In this document: one piece after another, positions 51,707-59,568 of the stretch
How the letters are laid out: each line of letters begins with the position of its first letter
Numbering within the stretch: position 1 is the stretch's first letter
DNA from: Cryptosporangium phraense
Lineage (GTDB): Bacteria > Actinomycetota > Actinomycetes > Mycobacteriales > Cryptosporangiaceae
Assembly: GCF_006912135.1 (NCBI RefSeq)
Contig: NZ_VIRS01000010.1
Coordinates: 179,561-243,560 of the forward strand
Direction: 5' to 3'
DNA length: 64,000 nt
The notes under the pieces: generated by a model
Database searches by the model: none
Seen by the model: the letters and a program-made list of their open reading frames with translations, nothing else
What the model was told of the DNA's origin: nothing
Made by a program: the position numbers and the translations under genes

Positions 51707-52348
51707 ATGACGCGCATCCGTACTCGGCTACTCGGAGTCACCGCGGCCTCACTGCTCGCGCTCAGCCTGGCGGCGTGCGGCGGGAATGACTCGGACACCG
51801 CCTCCAGCAGTGCGACGTCGGCGGCCGCCCCGGCTCCGTCGGCCAGCGAGATGACCTCGTCGGCGGCCATGGACCAGCCGTTCGGTGCCGCCTGCTCGGC
51901 CGTGCCGGCCTCCGGAGCGGGCAGCTTCTCCGGCATGGCTCAGGACCCGGTGGCCACCGCGGCCAGCAACAACCCGGTGCTCTCGACGCTGGTGACCGCC
52001 GTGAAGACGGCCGGTCTGGTCGACACGCTGAACGGGGCCAAGAACATCACGGTGTTCGCGCCGACCAACGACGCGTTCGCCAAGATCCCGCCGGCTCAGC
52101 TCAAGGCCGTGCTGGCCGACAAGGACATGCTGACGAAGATCCTGACCTACCACGTGATCGGCCAGAAGGTGACGCCCGACCAGCTCGGCACGGCCGGCCC
52201 GTTCAAGTCGCTGCAGGGTGGCGACGTGACGGTCAGCGGGAGTGGTGAGGACTTCACGGTGAACGGCGACTCGAAGGTCGTGTGCGGGAACGTGCAGACC
52301 GCGAACGCGACGGTGTACCTCGTCGACACGGTTCTGATGCCCAAGTGA
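51707..52348 (+). CDS. Fasciclin-domain lipoprotein (MPT83/MPT70-like)
   Basis: A 213-residue lipoprotein. The signal ends in lipobox LAAC, followed by a Ser/Ala linker. One fasciclin domain covers about 75-213: DPVATAASNNPVLSTLVTAV, GAKNITVFAPTNDAFAKIPP, LTYHVIGQKVTPDQL and ATVYLVDTVLMPK. Close relatives are the SigK-regulated MPT70/MPT83 proteins, thought to mediate surface contacts. ATG 51707 follows GGAAGGAC. No separate promoter is seen, so it is likely co-transcribed with the oxidoreductase 26 bp upstream. A strong terminator follows. Confidence 0.92.
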   Translation: MTRIRTRLLGVTAASLLALSLAACGGNDSDTASSSATSAAAPAPSASEMTSSAAMDQPFGAACSAVPASGAGSFSGMAQDPVATAASNNPVLSTLVTAVKTAGLVDTLNGAKNITVFAPTNDAFAKIPPAQLKAVLADKDMLTKILTYHVIGQKVTPDQLGTAGPFKSLQGGDVTVSGSGEDFTVNGDSKVVCGNVQTANATVYLVDTVLMPK

Positions 52349-52353
52349 TCGCC

Positions 52354-52393
52354 CGGGACGGCGCCCTGCCCGAACGGGCGGGGCGCCGTCCCG
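52354..52393 (+). terminator. Strong GC hairpin after the fasciclin gene
   Basis: The left arm (from 52354, CGGGACGGCGCCC) pairs with the right arm (to 52393, GGGCGCCGTCCCG). The stem extends to about 18 bp with one G-U pair around a short loop. It starts 5 bp after the stop and is followed by TTCC, so factor-independent termination is likely. Confidence 0.85.
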
Positions 52394-52450
52394 TTCCTGG
52401 CGCGCCGGGCGGCGGCCCGGGACGGTGGGCGCAGTGGTCCTTTCTCGTCA

Positions 52451-52663
52451 GTGAGCCGCCGCTCATCTCCTCCGGGTGCCGGCTACGCCGAGACCTTCGG
52501 GGCGACGGTCCGGTTCGGGCATCGGAGGCGGGAGCGCGCCGACGCGCTGCTGACCGACAACGACCTCCCGCCGGCCGAGATCGCCGTCCGAATCGACCTG
52601 GCCGAGCCGGCCGTGCTCAGCCGCTGTGCCCGCCGCTGGTGGGGCCGGTCGCCGGGCCGGTGG
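52451..52663 (+). pseudogene. AraC-family regulator remnant
   Basis: The frame holds GYAETFGATVRFG, which resembles the end of the AraC-type effector domain (FGxPVRFG). It is joined straight to a C-terminal helix-turn-helix half, RRRERADALLTDNDLPPAEI followed by AVRIDLAEPAVLSRCARRWW and GRSPGRW. The first helix-turn-helix and the linker are missing, and after the GRW motif the frame becomes Arg-rich nonsense that runs antisense through the hydrolase gene. No start codon fits a full protein. It is a relic, probably left by an internal deletion. Confidence 0.55.
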
Positions 52664-53564
52664 GACGACCGGAGACCCGCCGGGAGAGGAACGAGAGCTC
52701 GGCGGCGACGACGGTGTCGTGCTGGTCGAGGAACGGGGCGTAGTGACCACCCGGCACCCGGACGAGCTCGGCGTCGGGCGCCCGGCCGGCCGCGGCGACG
52801 GCGGGCCCGGCGAGCGCGGTGCGGTCGTCGTCGGCAACCACGACCAGTAACGGGCACCGGGCGCGGGCGGCGGCACGTCCCGGCCGGTAGGCGGGCAGGC
52901 TGAGCACCGCGCGGGCGGCGATCGTCCGCGGCCAGTCCGCGTAGGCGCCGTCCGGATCGAGCGCGGCGTCACCGCCGAGCGCGTCCGGAGTGGACAGCAT
53001 CGCCACGGACCCCGGCGCCCCGGTCAGCGGCAGCAGCCGCGGCGGACGTCCGGCGAGCCCGCCGAGCAGGTCGAAGACACCCCGGCCGGTGACGCGGGCC
53101 AGCGCCCGGCCGGTGGTGTACCGGCCGGCGTTCCGGGTCGCGGCCAGGCCGTCGGCGTTGGGCGTCTGCGCGATCGCCGCCGCGAGGCCGGGCAGCGCCG
53201 CGGCGAGCCGGAACACGTGGCCTCCGGCCAGCGAGAACCCCCAGACAGCGATCCGATCCGGGTCCACTTCGGGCAGCGTCCGGGCGAACGCCACCGCGGC
53301 GGCGAAGTCGTCGAGCTGCCCGGAGACCCGGCCGACCTGGCGCGGTCGGCCGCCGCTGCCCCCGAAGTTGCGGAAGTCGAACGCCACCACGGTGTAGCCG
53401 GCGGCGCGGAACGCGGCGGCGAAGCGATCGGTGCCGGGCTCCTTGGTGACGCCGTAGCCGGCAGCCATCACGACGCAGGCCCCGTTGGTCCCCGGGTACT
53501 TCCAGGCCGCGCAGGTGTCGTTGCCGCTGGGGAACCGGACTTCCGCCCGGAGCGAGGCGTCCAT
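52617..53564 (-). CDS. Alpha/beta hydrolase
   Basis: A 315-residue alpha/beta-hydrolase. VVMAAGYGVTKEPGTDRFAA is the oxyanion region, with FDFRNFGGSGG. The nucleophile elbow is IAVWGFSLAGGHVFRLA (GFSLAG). The acid Asp lies in LLVVVADDDRTALAG and the His in VRVPGGHYAPFLDQH. Such proteins hydrolyse esters or act on peptides; substrate is unknown. ATG 53564 is preferred because a perfect operator-like palindrome would otherwise lie inside the gene (ATG 53591). It is on the same strand as the TetR gene just upstream. Its 3' end overlaps the AraC remnant on the opposite strand. Confidence 0.85.
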   Translation of the reverse strand: MDASLRAEVRFPSGNDTCAAWKYPGTNGACVVMAAGYGVTKEPGTDRFAAAFRAAGYTVVAFDFRNFGGSGGRPRQVGRVSGQLDDFAAAVAFARTLPEVDPDRIAVWGFSLAGGHVFRLAAALPGLAAAIAQTPNADGLAATRNAGRYTTGRALARVTGRGVFDLLGGLAGRPPRLLPLTGAPGSVAMLSTPDALGGDAALDPDGAYADWPRTIAARAVLSLPAYRPGRAAARARCPLLVVVADDDRTALAGPAVAAAGRAPDAELVRVPGGHYAPFLDQHDTVVAAELSFLSRRVSGRPTGPATGPTSGGHSG

Positions 53565-53573
53565 GGAAAAAGT

Positions 53574-53587
53574 GAACCACGTGGTTC
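53574..53587. promoter_or_regulatory. Perfect 14-bp palindrome GAACCACGTGGTTC, candidate TetR operator
   Basis: The palindrome is centred 17 bp before the hydrolase ATG at 53564 and 10 bp after the TetR gene's stop. A dyad of this size next to a TetR-family gene is typical of their binding sites, so the regulator probably represses the hydrolase. Confidence 0.6.
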
Positions 53588-53596
53588 CCATTGTGT

Positions 53597-54208
53597 CTAC
53601 GGACGGTCGGCGTCCTCATGGTCCAGAGCCCGGGCGAGCGCCTCCAGCGCGGGCCGGATGCGGGCCGTGTCGGCCGTCGTCCGCCAGTCCATGAGGAAAC
53701 CGCGGAACGTCGCGAGCAGTAGGTCGGCGACCTCCTCGCGGCGCTGTGCACTCCAATCCGCGGGTAGCAGCCCGGCCAGCGGGGCCAGGTACTGTTCGGC
53801 GGCCTCGCGGGCGAGGTGGGCGTACCGGTCCGGGTCGTACATCGCCAGCCCGATCGCCTGGTCGATCACGCGCAGCCCGGTGGCGTCCGCCTGGAGCATC
53901 GGCCAGATCGCGCGGATCCGGTCGCCGAGCGGGCCGGGCGGCGCGGCTTCGACGGCCTGGAGGGCGTGGCCGACGCGCTGCTCGCGCAGCCGCAGGAGCG
54001 CCTGAGCGAGCAGTTCGTCGGCGTCGCGGAAGTAGTAGAGCAGGACCTTGTGCGTGGTGCCGGCGGCCCGAGCCGCGCGGCGGAGCGAGAAGTCGACGAG
54101 CCCGTGCTCGGCCAGGTCGCCGGTGACCAGGTCGAGTAGCTCGGCCCGGCGCTGCCGCCCCTTGGGCGAGTCCGCGGACCGCCGGTACCCCGTTTCCACC
54201 CGGACCAC
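53597..54208 (-). CDS. TetR-family transcriptional regulator
   Basis: A 203-residue regulator. The helix-turn-helix covers about 15-65: RQRRAELLDLVTGDLAEHGL, VDFSLRRAARAAGTTHKVLL and YYFRDADELLAQALLRL. The all-helical ligand domain follows. The start is GTG 54208, with an in-frame GTG at 54199 as alternative. It lies directly before the hydrolase gene on the same strand, and a perfect palindrome sits between them. Confidence 0.9.
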   Translation of the reverse strand: MVRVETGYRRSADSPKGRQRRAELLDLVTGDLAEHGLVDFSLRRAARAAGTTHKVLLYYFRDADELLAQALLRLREQRVGHALQAVEAAPPGPLGDRIRAIWPMLQADATGLRVIDQAIGLAMYDPDRYAHLAREAAEQYLAPLAGLLPADWSAQRREEVADLLLATFRGFLMDWRTTADTARIRPALEALARALDHEDADRP

Positions 54209-54224
54209 GGTACGGCCCGCTCGA

Positions 54225-55274
54225 TCAGCCGGCGACCGGGCCGCCGCCCCAGCCCCAGGGCGGGTCGGGGATCTCCCGGCGCAGGACCGGGGCGATGTCG
54301 GACTGGAACAGCTCCAGGCTCTCCCGGTGCTGGGCGTCGGTGAGGCCCGACGCGTCGGCGCGCAGGTGCATGACCGTGTGTCCGAACTGCTCGTGGTAGC
54401 GGTGCACCTTCTCGATCACCTGGGCCGGGCTGCCGATCAGCGCCGACGAGCGCTCGGCGAAGTCCTCCAGCGTCGGGAACACCGGCTGCATCCCCAGCTT
54501 GCGCTGGAACTCCAGCTGGTTCTCGAAGACCGGCCGGTAGACCGCGAGGGCCTCCTGGGACGTCCGGGCCGCGTAGTAGCCCGCCGTGCCGGCGCCGACC
54601 GCGATCGCCGCCGAGTCGTGGCCGTAGTGCTCCCACCGCTCCCGGTAGTAGCGGATCAGCTCGGCGTACGGCTCGATCGGGTTCGTGACGTTGGCCGAGA
54701 ACAGCGGGTCGCCGTAGCGGGCGGCCAGGTCCACCGACTCGCGGCTGGTCGCCGATCCGTGCCAGATCCGGATCGGGTGCTGGTAGGGCTGCGGCCACAC
54801 CTCGGCGTCCAGCAGCGGCGGCCGGAACTTCGTGTCGTAGGTGATCTTGTTGTGCTGCCACAGCCGCCGGAACACCTCGTACGACTCGGCGTTGCGGTCC
54901 CACTGGTCCTCGGGCGTGACGTGGAACAGCTCGCGCTGGGCGGCGCCGTTGCCCTTGCCGATGATCAGCTCCAGCCGGCCGCCGGAGAGGTGGTCGAGCG
55001 TCGCGTAGTCCTCGAACGCCCGGACCGGGTCCAGCAGCGACAGCGTCGTGACGCCGGTGAACAGGCGGATCCGGCTCGTCCGCGCGGCCAAGTGGCTGAG
55101 CACCACGGTCGGGGCCGACGAGATGAACGGGCGCTCGTGCCGCTCGCCGACGCCGAACCCGTCGAAGCCGAGTTCCTCGGCCAGTAGCGCGTTGTCGACG
55201 ACCTCCTGGAACCGCTCGTGAGTGGACTTGGTCTCTGGCGTGTGCACGATCAGCGTGATGGTCAGGAACCTCAC
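54225..55274 (-). CDS. LLM-class flavin-dependent monooxygenase (bacterial luciferase-like)
   Basis: A 349-residue TIM-barrel flavoenzyme. LTITLIVHTPETKSTHERFQ, ELGFDGFGVGERHERPFISS, LFTGVTTLSLLDPVRAFEDY, GRLELIIGKGNGAAQRELFH and RIWHGSATSRESVDLAARYG are typical of group A flavin monooxygenases fed by reduced FMN. It lies in one overlapping operon with two related enzymes. In such clusters these enzymes usually split C-S bonds of organosulfur compounds. The GTG at 55274 overlaps the preceding stop (GTGA). Confidence 0.85.
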   Translation of the reverse strand: MRFLTITLIVHTPETKSTHERFQEVVDNALLAEELGFDGFGVGERHERPFISSAPTVVLSHLAARTSRIRLFTGVTTLSLLDPVRAFEDYATLDHLSGGRLELIIGKGNGAAQRELFHVTPEDQWDRNAESYEVFRRLWQHNKITYDTKFRPPLLDAEVWPQPYQHPIRIWHGSATSRESVDLAARYGDPLFSANVTNPIEPYAELIRYYRERWEHYGHDSAAIAVGAGTAGYYAARTSQEALAVYRPVFENQLEFQRKLGMQPVFPTLEDFAERSSALIGSPAQVIEKVHRYHEQFGHTVMHLRADASGLTDAQHRESLELFQSDIAPVLRREIPDPPWGWGGGPVAG

Positions 55275-56512
55275 GAGCGAGCCTCCGTCGGAATTCGGTG
55301 GGCCACCGGAGCGGGGAGCCCGAGGTTGTCGCGGAGCGTCGAGCCGGCGTACTCGGCCGGATAGATGCCGCGGTCCTGCAGTTCCGGCACCAAGCGTTCG
55401 ACGACCTCGTCGAAGCCGGTCGGGACCGCGTTCGGCACCAGGTTGAGCCCGTCGATCGCCCCCGTCCGGACGTAGTGGGCCAGCCGGTCGGCGACCTCGC
55501 CGGGCGTCCCGACGAACTGGGCCGTCCGGCTGAGGTGGGCGACGAGTCCGCGGATCGTGTAGCCGCGTTCGGCAGCCAGCGTCCGCCAGGCGCCGACGGT
55601 ACGGAGCGGCTGGTCGCGGCTGTTGACGACGCCGTGCGTCACGGTCTGCTCGGGGTCGGCCGGGCCGACGTCCGGCAGCGGCCCGTCGACGTCGTACGCG
55701 GAGAGATCGCGCGACCAGACGCTCTCCAGCACCGCACGGATCCGCCGGTCGGTCCAGGTCCGCCGCTCGAACTCGGCGGCCTTCTCCTCGGCCTCGGCCC
55801 GGGTGTCGCCGAGCGTGATCTTCGCGCCCGGGAAGATCGCCAGGTCGCTGCGGGGACGGCCGACGCGGCCCAGCCGGGCGGTCAGATCCGCGGCGAACGC
55901 CGACGCCTGGTCGTAGTCGAGGTAGCGGGAGAAGATCGCCTCGGCGTGCCGGGCGGCGAAGTCGCGGCCCTCGTCCGACTCGCCGGCCTGGAACAGCACC
56001 GGATGGCTCGCGCTCCCCAGCTCCTCGTCCCAGTAGGCCTGGACCGTGCGCAGGTGCGCCAGCGCGTGCTCGTAGCGGTGGGTGTGGTCGAGGTAGTTCC
56101 CGCGCCGGAAGTTCTCGCCGGTCCAGGCGTTGTCGGTCGTGACGACGTTCCAGCCGGCCCGGCCGTGGCTCAGCGTGTGGACGGTGGCCAGGCGGCGGGC
56201 CAGGTCTATCGGGTCGTTGAACGTCGTGTTGAGCGTCGCGACGAAGCCGATCTTCTCGGTCAGCGCGGCCAGGTACGAGAAGAGCACGAGCTGGTCGGGC
56301 CGCCCGGTCACCGCGGTATCGGTGATCCGGCCCAGGTGCTCGCGCAGCCGCTGGCTGTCGCCCAGGAAGACGCCGGTGAACAGGCCGCGCTCGGCGGTGC
56401 GGGCGAGCTGGGCGAAGCCGTCGAACTCGTAGTACTGCTCGGGGCGTTCCAGCTCGTCCCAGACGTAGATCGGGCCGAACGGGAAGAACGCGTTCAGGTG
56501 CAGCCGCCTCAC
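55271..56512 (-). CDS. NtaA/SnaA/DszA-family FMN-dependent monooxygenase
   Basis: A 413-residue member of the NtaA/SnaA/DszA group. RRLHLNAFFPFGPIYVWDEL, DPIDLARRLATVHTLSHGRA, GWNVVTTDNAWTGENFRRGN and YLDHTHRYEHALAHLRTVQA match the conserved FMN- and substrate-binding segments. DszA, NtaA and relatives oxidise sulfones, chelators and sulfur compounds with FMNH2 from a separate reductase. Start GTG 56512 overlaps the stop of the upstream short luciferase-like gene. The ABC importer on the far side of the nitroreductase probably brings in the substrate. Confidence 0.88.
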   Translation of the reverse strand: MRRLHLNAFFPFGPIYVWDELERPEQYYEFDGFAQLARTAERGLFTGVFLGDSQRLREHLGRITDTAVTGRPDQLVLFSYLAALTEKIGFVATLNTTFNDPIDLARRLATVHTLSHGRAGWNVVTTDNAWTGENFRRGNYLDHTHRYEHALAHLRTVQAYWDEELGSASHPVLFQAGESDEGRDFAARHAEAIFSRYLDYDQASAFAADLTARLGRVGRPRSDLAIFPGAKITLGDTRAEAEEKAAEFERRTWTDRRIRAVLESVWSRDLSAYDVDGPLPDVGPADPEQTVTHGVVNSRDQPLRTVGAWRTLAAERGYTIRGLVAHLSRTAQFVGTPGEVADRLAHYVRTGAIDGLNLVPNAVPTGFDEVVERLVPELQDRGIYPAEYAGSTLRDNLGLPAPVAHRIPTEARS

Positions 56513-57318
56513 GACCGTGCCTCCGTGTATCGGCCGGCCGGCCGGAGCAGGCCCAGCTGGTCACGCAGCGTCCGGCCGGGGCGGGGCGGGACCAGCGTCC
56601 CGGAGGCCCGCAGCTCGGCCAGCCTGGCTTCGAGCCCCGGAGCCGGCCGGAGCAGAACCCCGCCGACGCCCGGCCCGGGCAAGTCCGAGGACGGCTCGAG
56701 CTCGACGAAGGCCCCCGGCTGGGGTGTCCGGACCACCCGGACGTCGGCCTCCACCAGCGGATCCCGGGCGAACACGGGGACCTGGCCCTGCGGCGGTCGC
56801 GGCATCAGCGCCGGCCCGCGGATCCGGAACAGCTCGCCCCCGGCGTCGACGTAGTGCAGCCGGTCGCGGTCGAGGAAGCGGCCGGTCGTCGAGTCGGCGA
56901 TCAGCGCACCGTCCTCCCAGGAGTCCCAGAGCCGCCGGGCCGCGTCCACGACCGCGTCGGCCTCGCGCCGGGCCGCCGGCCCGGAGGCCGGCACCGACGC
57001 CGAGTACGCCGAGGCCCTGGACGCCGACGGATCCACCGTGACCAGCCACCCGGCCCGGCCCCGCGTGCCCCAGTCCAGGGCGGAGAAGCGGTTCGAGAGG
57101 TGGAACGGCTCGGCATGGGTCGCCGCCGCCGTCGCGACCAGGCCGATGGTCTCGGTCACGGCACCGGCGTACGCGGCGCTCTCCAGCGGATCGAGCCCGC
57201 GCGGCGCGCCCGGCTCGTCGTCCAGAAAGAGGACGTTGAAACCTTGCGCCTGCGCCCAGCGGGCCTGCGCGCGCAGCGCGCCCGGATCGGTCGGACCGAT
57301 CACGAATCCGAACAGCAT
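56509..57318 (-). CDS. Shortened LLM-class flavoprotein-like protein
   Basis: A 269-residue protein with only part of the luciferase-like fold. The N-terminus MLFGFVIGPTDPGALRAQAR and RWAQAQGFNVLFLDDEPGAP, TIGLVATAAATHAEPFHLSN and ALDWGTRGRAGWLVTVDPSA correspond to the first half of the NtaA-type barrel. DAVVDAARRLWDSWEDGALI and FLDRDRLHYVDAGGELFRIR match the middle insertion. The last third is abbreviated. The C-terminus again reads TLRDQLGL, as in its 413-residue neighbour. It may be a non-catalytic partner or a distinct short enzyme. It is the first gene of the minus-strand operon. Confidence 0.75.
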   Translation of the reverse strand: MLFGFVIGPTDPGALRAQARWAQAQGFNVLFLDDEPGAPRGLDPLESAAYAGAVTETIGLVATAAATHAEPFHLSNRFSALDWGTRGRAGWLVTVDPSASRASAYSASVPASGPAARREADAVVDAARRLWDSWEDGALIADSTTGRFLDRDRLHYVDAGGELFRIRGPALMPRPPQGQVPVFARDPLVEADVRVVRTPQPGAFVELEPSSDLPGPGVGGVLLRPAPGLEARLAELRASGTLVPPRPGRTLRDQLGLLRPAGRYTEARS

Positions 57319-57327
57319 CCTTTATCT

Positions 57328-57344
57328 CCCATAGGATAACTGGG
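57328..57344. promoter_or_regulatory. Sulfur-cluster dyad CCCA-N9-TGGG (copy 1)
   Basis: CCCATAGGATAACTGGG lies in the 27-bp gap between two divergent starts (57318 and 57346). It contains TAGGAT (57332-57337), a typical actinomycete -10 block, 8 bp before the nitroreductase ATG. This suggests a leaderless message. A second copy with compensating changes in the arms lies at 63001-63017 before the importer operon. Confidence 0.6.
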
Positions 57345-57345
57345 T

Positions 57346-57972
57346 ATGGCACCCGATCAACTGCCGGTCCTCGAAGCGCTCCACACCACCCCGTCGCGCC
57401 GGTACCTGTCCGGCGAACCGATCCCCGACGACGTCCTGGACGCGATCCTGGACGCCGCGATCCGCGGGCCGTCCGGCGGGAACCGGCAGGCCTGGGGCTG
57501 GGTCGTGGTCACCGATCCGGCGATCAAAGAACCGATCGCCGGGTGGTACCGGGAGGGCTGGCAACGCGCCTACGGCCCACGCCGGGACGAGATCCTCAAC
57601 GGTCGACCCGGCACCAGCGGACTCAGCCCGGCTTCCTACCGGGCCACCGAGTATCTGGCCGAACACCTCCACGAGGCACCGGTCTGGGTGATCCCGGTCT
57701 TGCGCAACGCGGCCGGGTCGACCGACCCGCGGCTCGGCGCGTCGATCTACGGCGCCGTGCAGCAACTGCAACTGGCCGCCCGGGCCTACGGCATCGGCAG
57801 CACGCTGACGACGTTCCACGTCGCCCACGAGGACGAGGTCCGTGCGCTGCTGGGCCTGCCCGACGACGCGCTGACGATGGCGCTGATCCCGCTCGGCTAC
57901 CCGGCCCGGGGACGCTGGAGCCGTCCCGCCCGCCGCCCGCTCGACGAGGTCGTGCACCGCGACCACTGGTGA
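57346..57972 (+). CDS. Nitroreductase-family protein
   Basis: A 208-residue FMN-dependent fold. TTPSRRYLSGEPIPDDVLDA, ILDAAIRGPSGGNRQAWGWV, APVWVIPVLRN, GASIYGAVQQLQLAARAYGI and LIPLGYPARG are the family landmarks (R/S-x-R and GPSGGNRQ bind FMN). It may supply reduced FMN to the monooxygenases of the divergent operon or act on a nitro or quinone compound. Only 27 bp separate the two starts, so both share one control region. Confidence 0.87.
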   Translation: MAPDQLPVLEALHTTPSRRYLSGEPIPDDVLDAILDAAIRGPSGGNRQAWGWVVVTDPAIKEPIAGWYREGWQRAYGPRRDEILNGRPGTSGLSPASYRATEYLAEHLHEAPVWVIPVLRNAAGSTDPRLGASIYGAVQQLQLAARAYGIGSTLTTFHVAHEDEVRALLGLPDDALTMALIPLGYPARGRWSRPARRPLDEVVHRDHW

Positions 57973-59568
57973 TCACGCTCCCACGTATCCGCGGCCGGGG
58001 ATCGCGGCCAGCAGCTGCTTCGTGTATTCGTGCCCGGGCCGCTCGAACAGCTCCGACGTCGTCCCGGTCTCGACGATGCGGCCGTCCTGCATCACCGCGA
58101 CCTCGTGCGCGATCTGCCGGACCACGGCCAGGTCGTGCGAGATGAACAGATAGGCGACGCCGGTGGCGGCCTGCAGCTCGACGAGCAGGTCGAGCACCTG
58201 GGACTGCACCGAGACGTCGAGTGCCGACACCGGCTCGTCGCAGACGACCAGGTCGGGGGAGAGGGCCAGCGCCCGGGCGATCGCGACCCGCTGGCGCTGG
58301 CCACCGGAGAGCTCGGCCGGGCGCCGGTCCACGATCGACGCCGGCAGCGCGACGCGTTCGAGCAGGTTCCGCACCCGGGCGGCCCGGTCGCCCACCCGGA
58401 AGACGCGCAGCGGCTCGGCCACGACCTCCTCGATCGAGAACCGCGGGTCCAGCGACGCGTAGGGGTTCTGGTAGACGAGCTGGGCGCGCCGGCGGAGGGC
58501 CCGGATCGCCGCGCCCCGGGCGGTGGTCACGTCGGTCCCGTCGAAGACCACGCTCCCGGCGGTCGGGTCGGCCAGGCGCAGCACCAGGCGGGCGGTCGTC
58601 GACTTGCCCGAGCCGGACTCGCCGACCAGCGCGAGCGTCCGGCCCCGCTGGACGGTGAAGCTGACGTCGTCGACCGCGCGCAGCGTGCGCCCGCCGGGCA
58701 GCCGGAACTCCTTCACCAGGTTCCGGGCCTCGACGAGCGGGGAGGCCGCCCCGGAAACCGGCGCCACCCGGGCGTGCGCGGTGGCCAGGCTGGGCGCGCT
58801 GGCCAGCAATTGCTGCGTGTACGCGTGCTGCGGGTTCCGCAGGATCTCCGCGGTCGGCCCGGCCTCCACCACCCGGCCCTGCGACATGACGACGATCCGG
58901 TGCGCCCGGTCGGCGGCCACGCCCAGGTCGTGCGTCACCAGCAGGACGGCGGTGCCGGCCTGTTCGGTCAGGTGCTGCAGGTGGTCGAGGATGACCCGCT
59001 GCACGGTGACGTCGAGCGCGCTGGTCGGTTCGTCGGCGATGATCAGCCGGGGGTTGGCGGCGATCGCCACCGCGATCAGCGCCCGCTGGCGCATGCCGCC
59101 GGAGAGCTCGTGCGGGTACTGCCGGGCCCGCATCGCCGGCTCCGGCAGCCCGGCCCGCTCCAGGACGTCGATCGCGTCCAGGGCGGCCTTCCGCCGGTCG
59201 GCCAGCCGGTGGATGCGCAGCACCTCGGCGACCTGCTCGCCGACGCGCTTCACCGGGTTGAGCGAGACCGACGGGTCCTGGGGGATCAGGCCGATCTGCG
59301 CTCCGCGCACGGCCCGCAGCCCGCGCTCCGAGATCGCCGTCAGGTCCTCGTCGCCGAAGCGCACCCGGCCCGCGTCGATGTGCCCGTTGGACGCCAGCAG
59401 CCGCACCAGCGCGTGCGCGGTCGTGCTCTTCCCCGACCCCGATTCGCCGACCATCGCGACGACCTCGCCCGGCCGGACGTCCAGATCGACGTTCTGGACG
59501 GCGGGCACCGTCCCCCGGCGGGTGCGGTAGGAGACCGTCAGGCCGCTGACCTCGAGCAGCGCACTCAC
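57973..59568 (-). CDS. Peptide/nickel-type ABC transporter ATPase, DppD-DppF fusion
   Basis: A 531-residue protein with two complete nucleotide-binding domains. Domain 1 has GESGSGKSTTAHALVRLL, LSGGMRQRALIAVAIA and LIIADEPTSALDVTVQ. Domain 2 has GESGSGKSTTARLVLRLA, LSGGQRQRVAIARALA and LVVCDEPVSALDVSVQ. All catalytic residues are intact. It powers the permeases encoded just upstream. The GTG at 59568 overlaps the permease stop (GTGA). It ends one base from the convergent nitroreductase stop. Confidence 0.92.
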   Translation of the reverse strand: MSALLEVSGLTVSYRTRRGTVPAVQNVDLDVRPGEVVAMVGESGSGKSTTAHALVRLLASNGHIDAGRVRFGDEDLTAISERGLRAVRGAQIGLIPQDPSVSLNPVKRVGEQVAEVLRIHRLADRRKAALDAIDVLERAGLPEPAMRARQYPHELSGGMRQRALIAVAIAANPRLIIADEPTSALDVTVQRVILDHLQHLTEQAGTAVLLVTHDLGVAADRAHRIVVMSQGRVVEAGPTAEILRNPQHAYTQQLLASAPSLATAHARVAPVSGAASPLVEARNLVKEFRLPGGRTLRAVDDVSFTVQRGRTLALVGESGSGKSTTARLVLRLADPTAGSVVFDGTDVTTARGAAIRALRRRAQLVYQNPYASLDPRFSIEEVVAEPLRVFRVGDRAARVRNLLERVALPASIVDRRPAELSGGQRQRVAIARALALSPDLVVCDEPVSALDVSVQSQVLDLLVELQAATGVAYLFISHDLAVVRQIAHEVAVMQDGRIVETGTTSELFERPGHEYTKQLLAAIPGRGYVGA

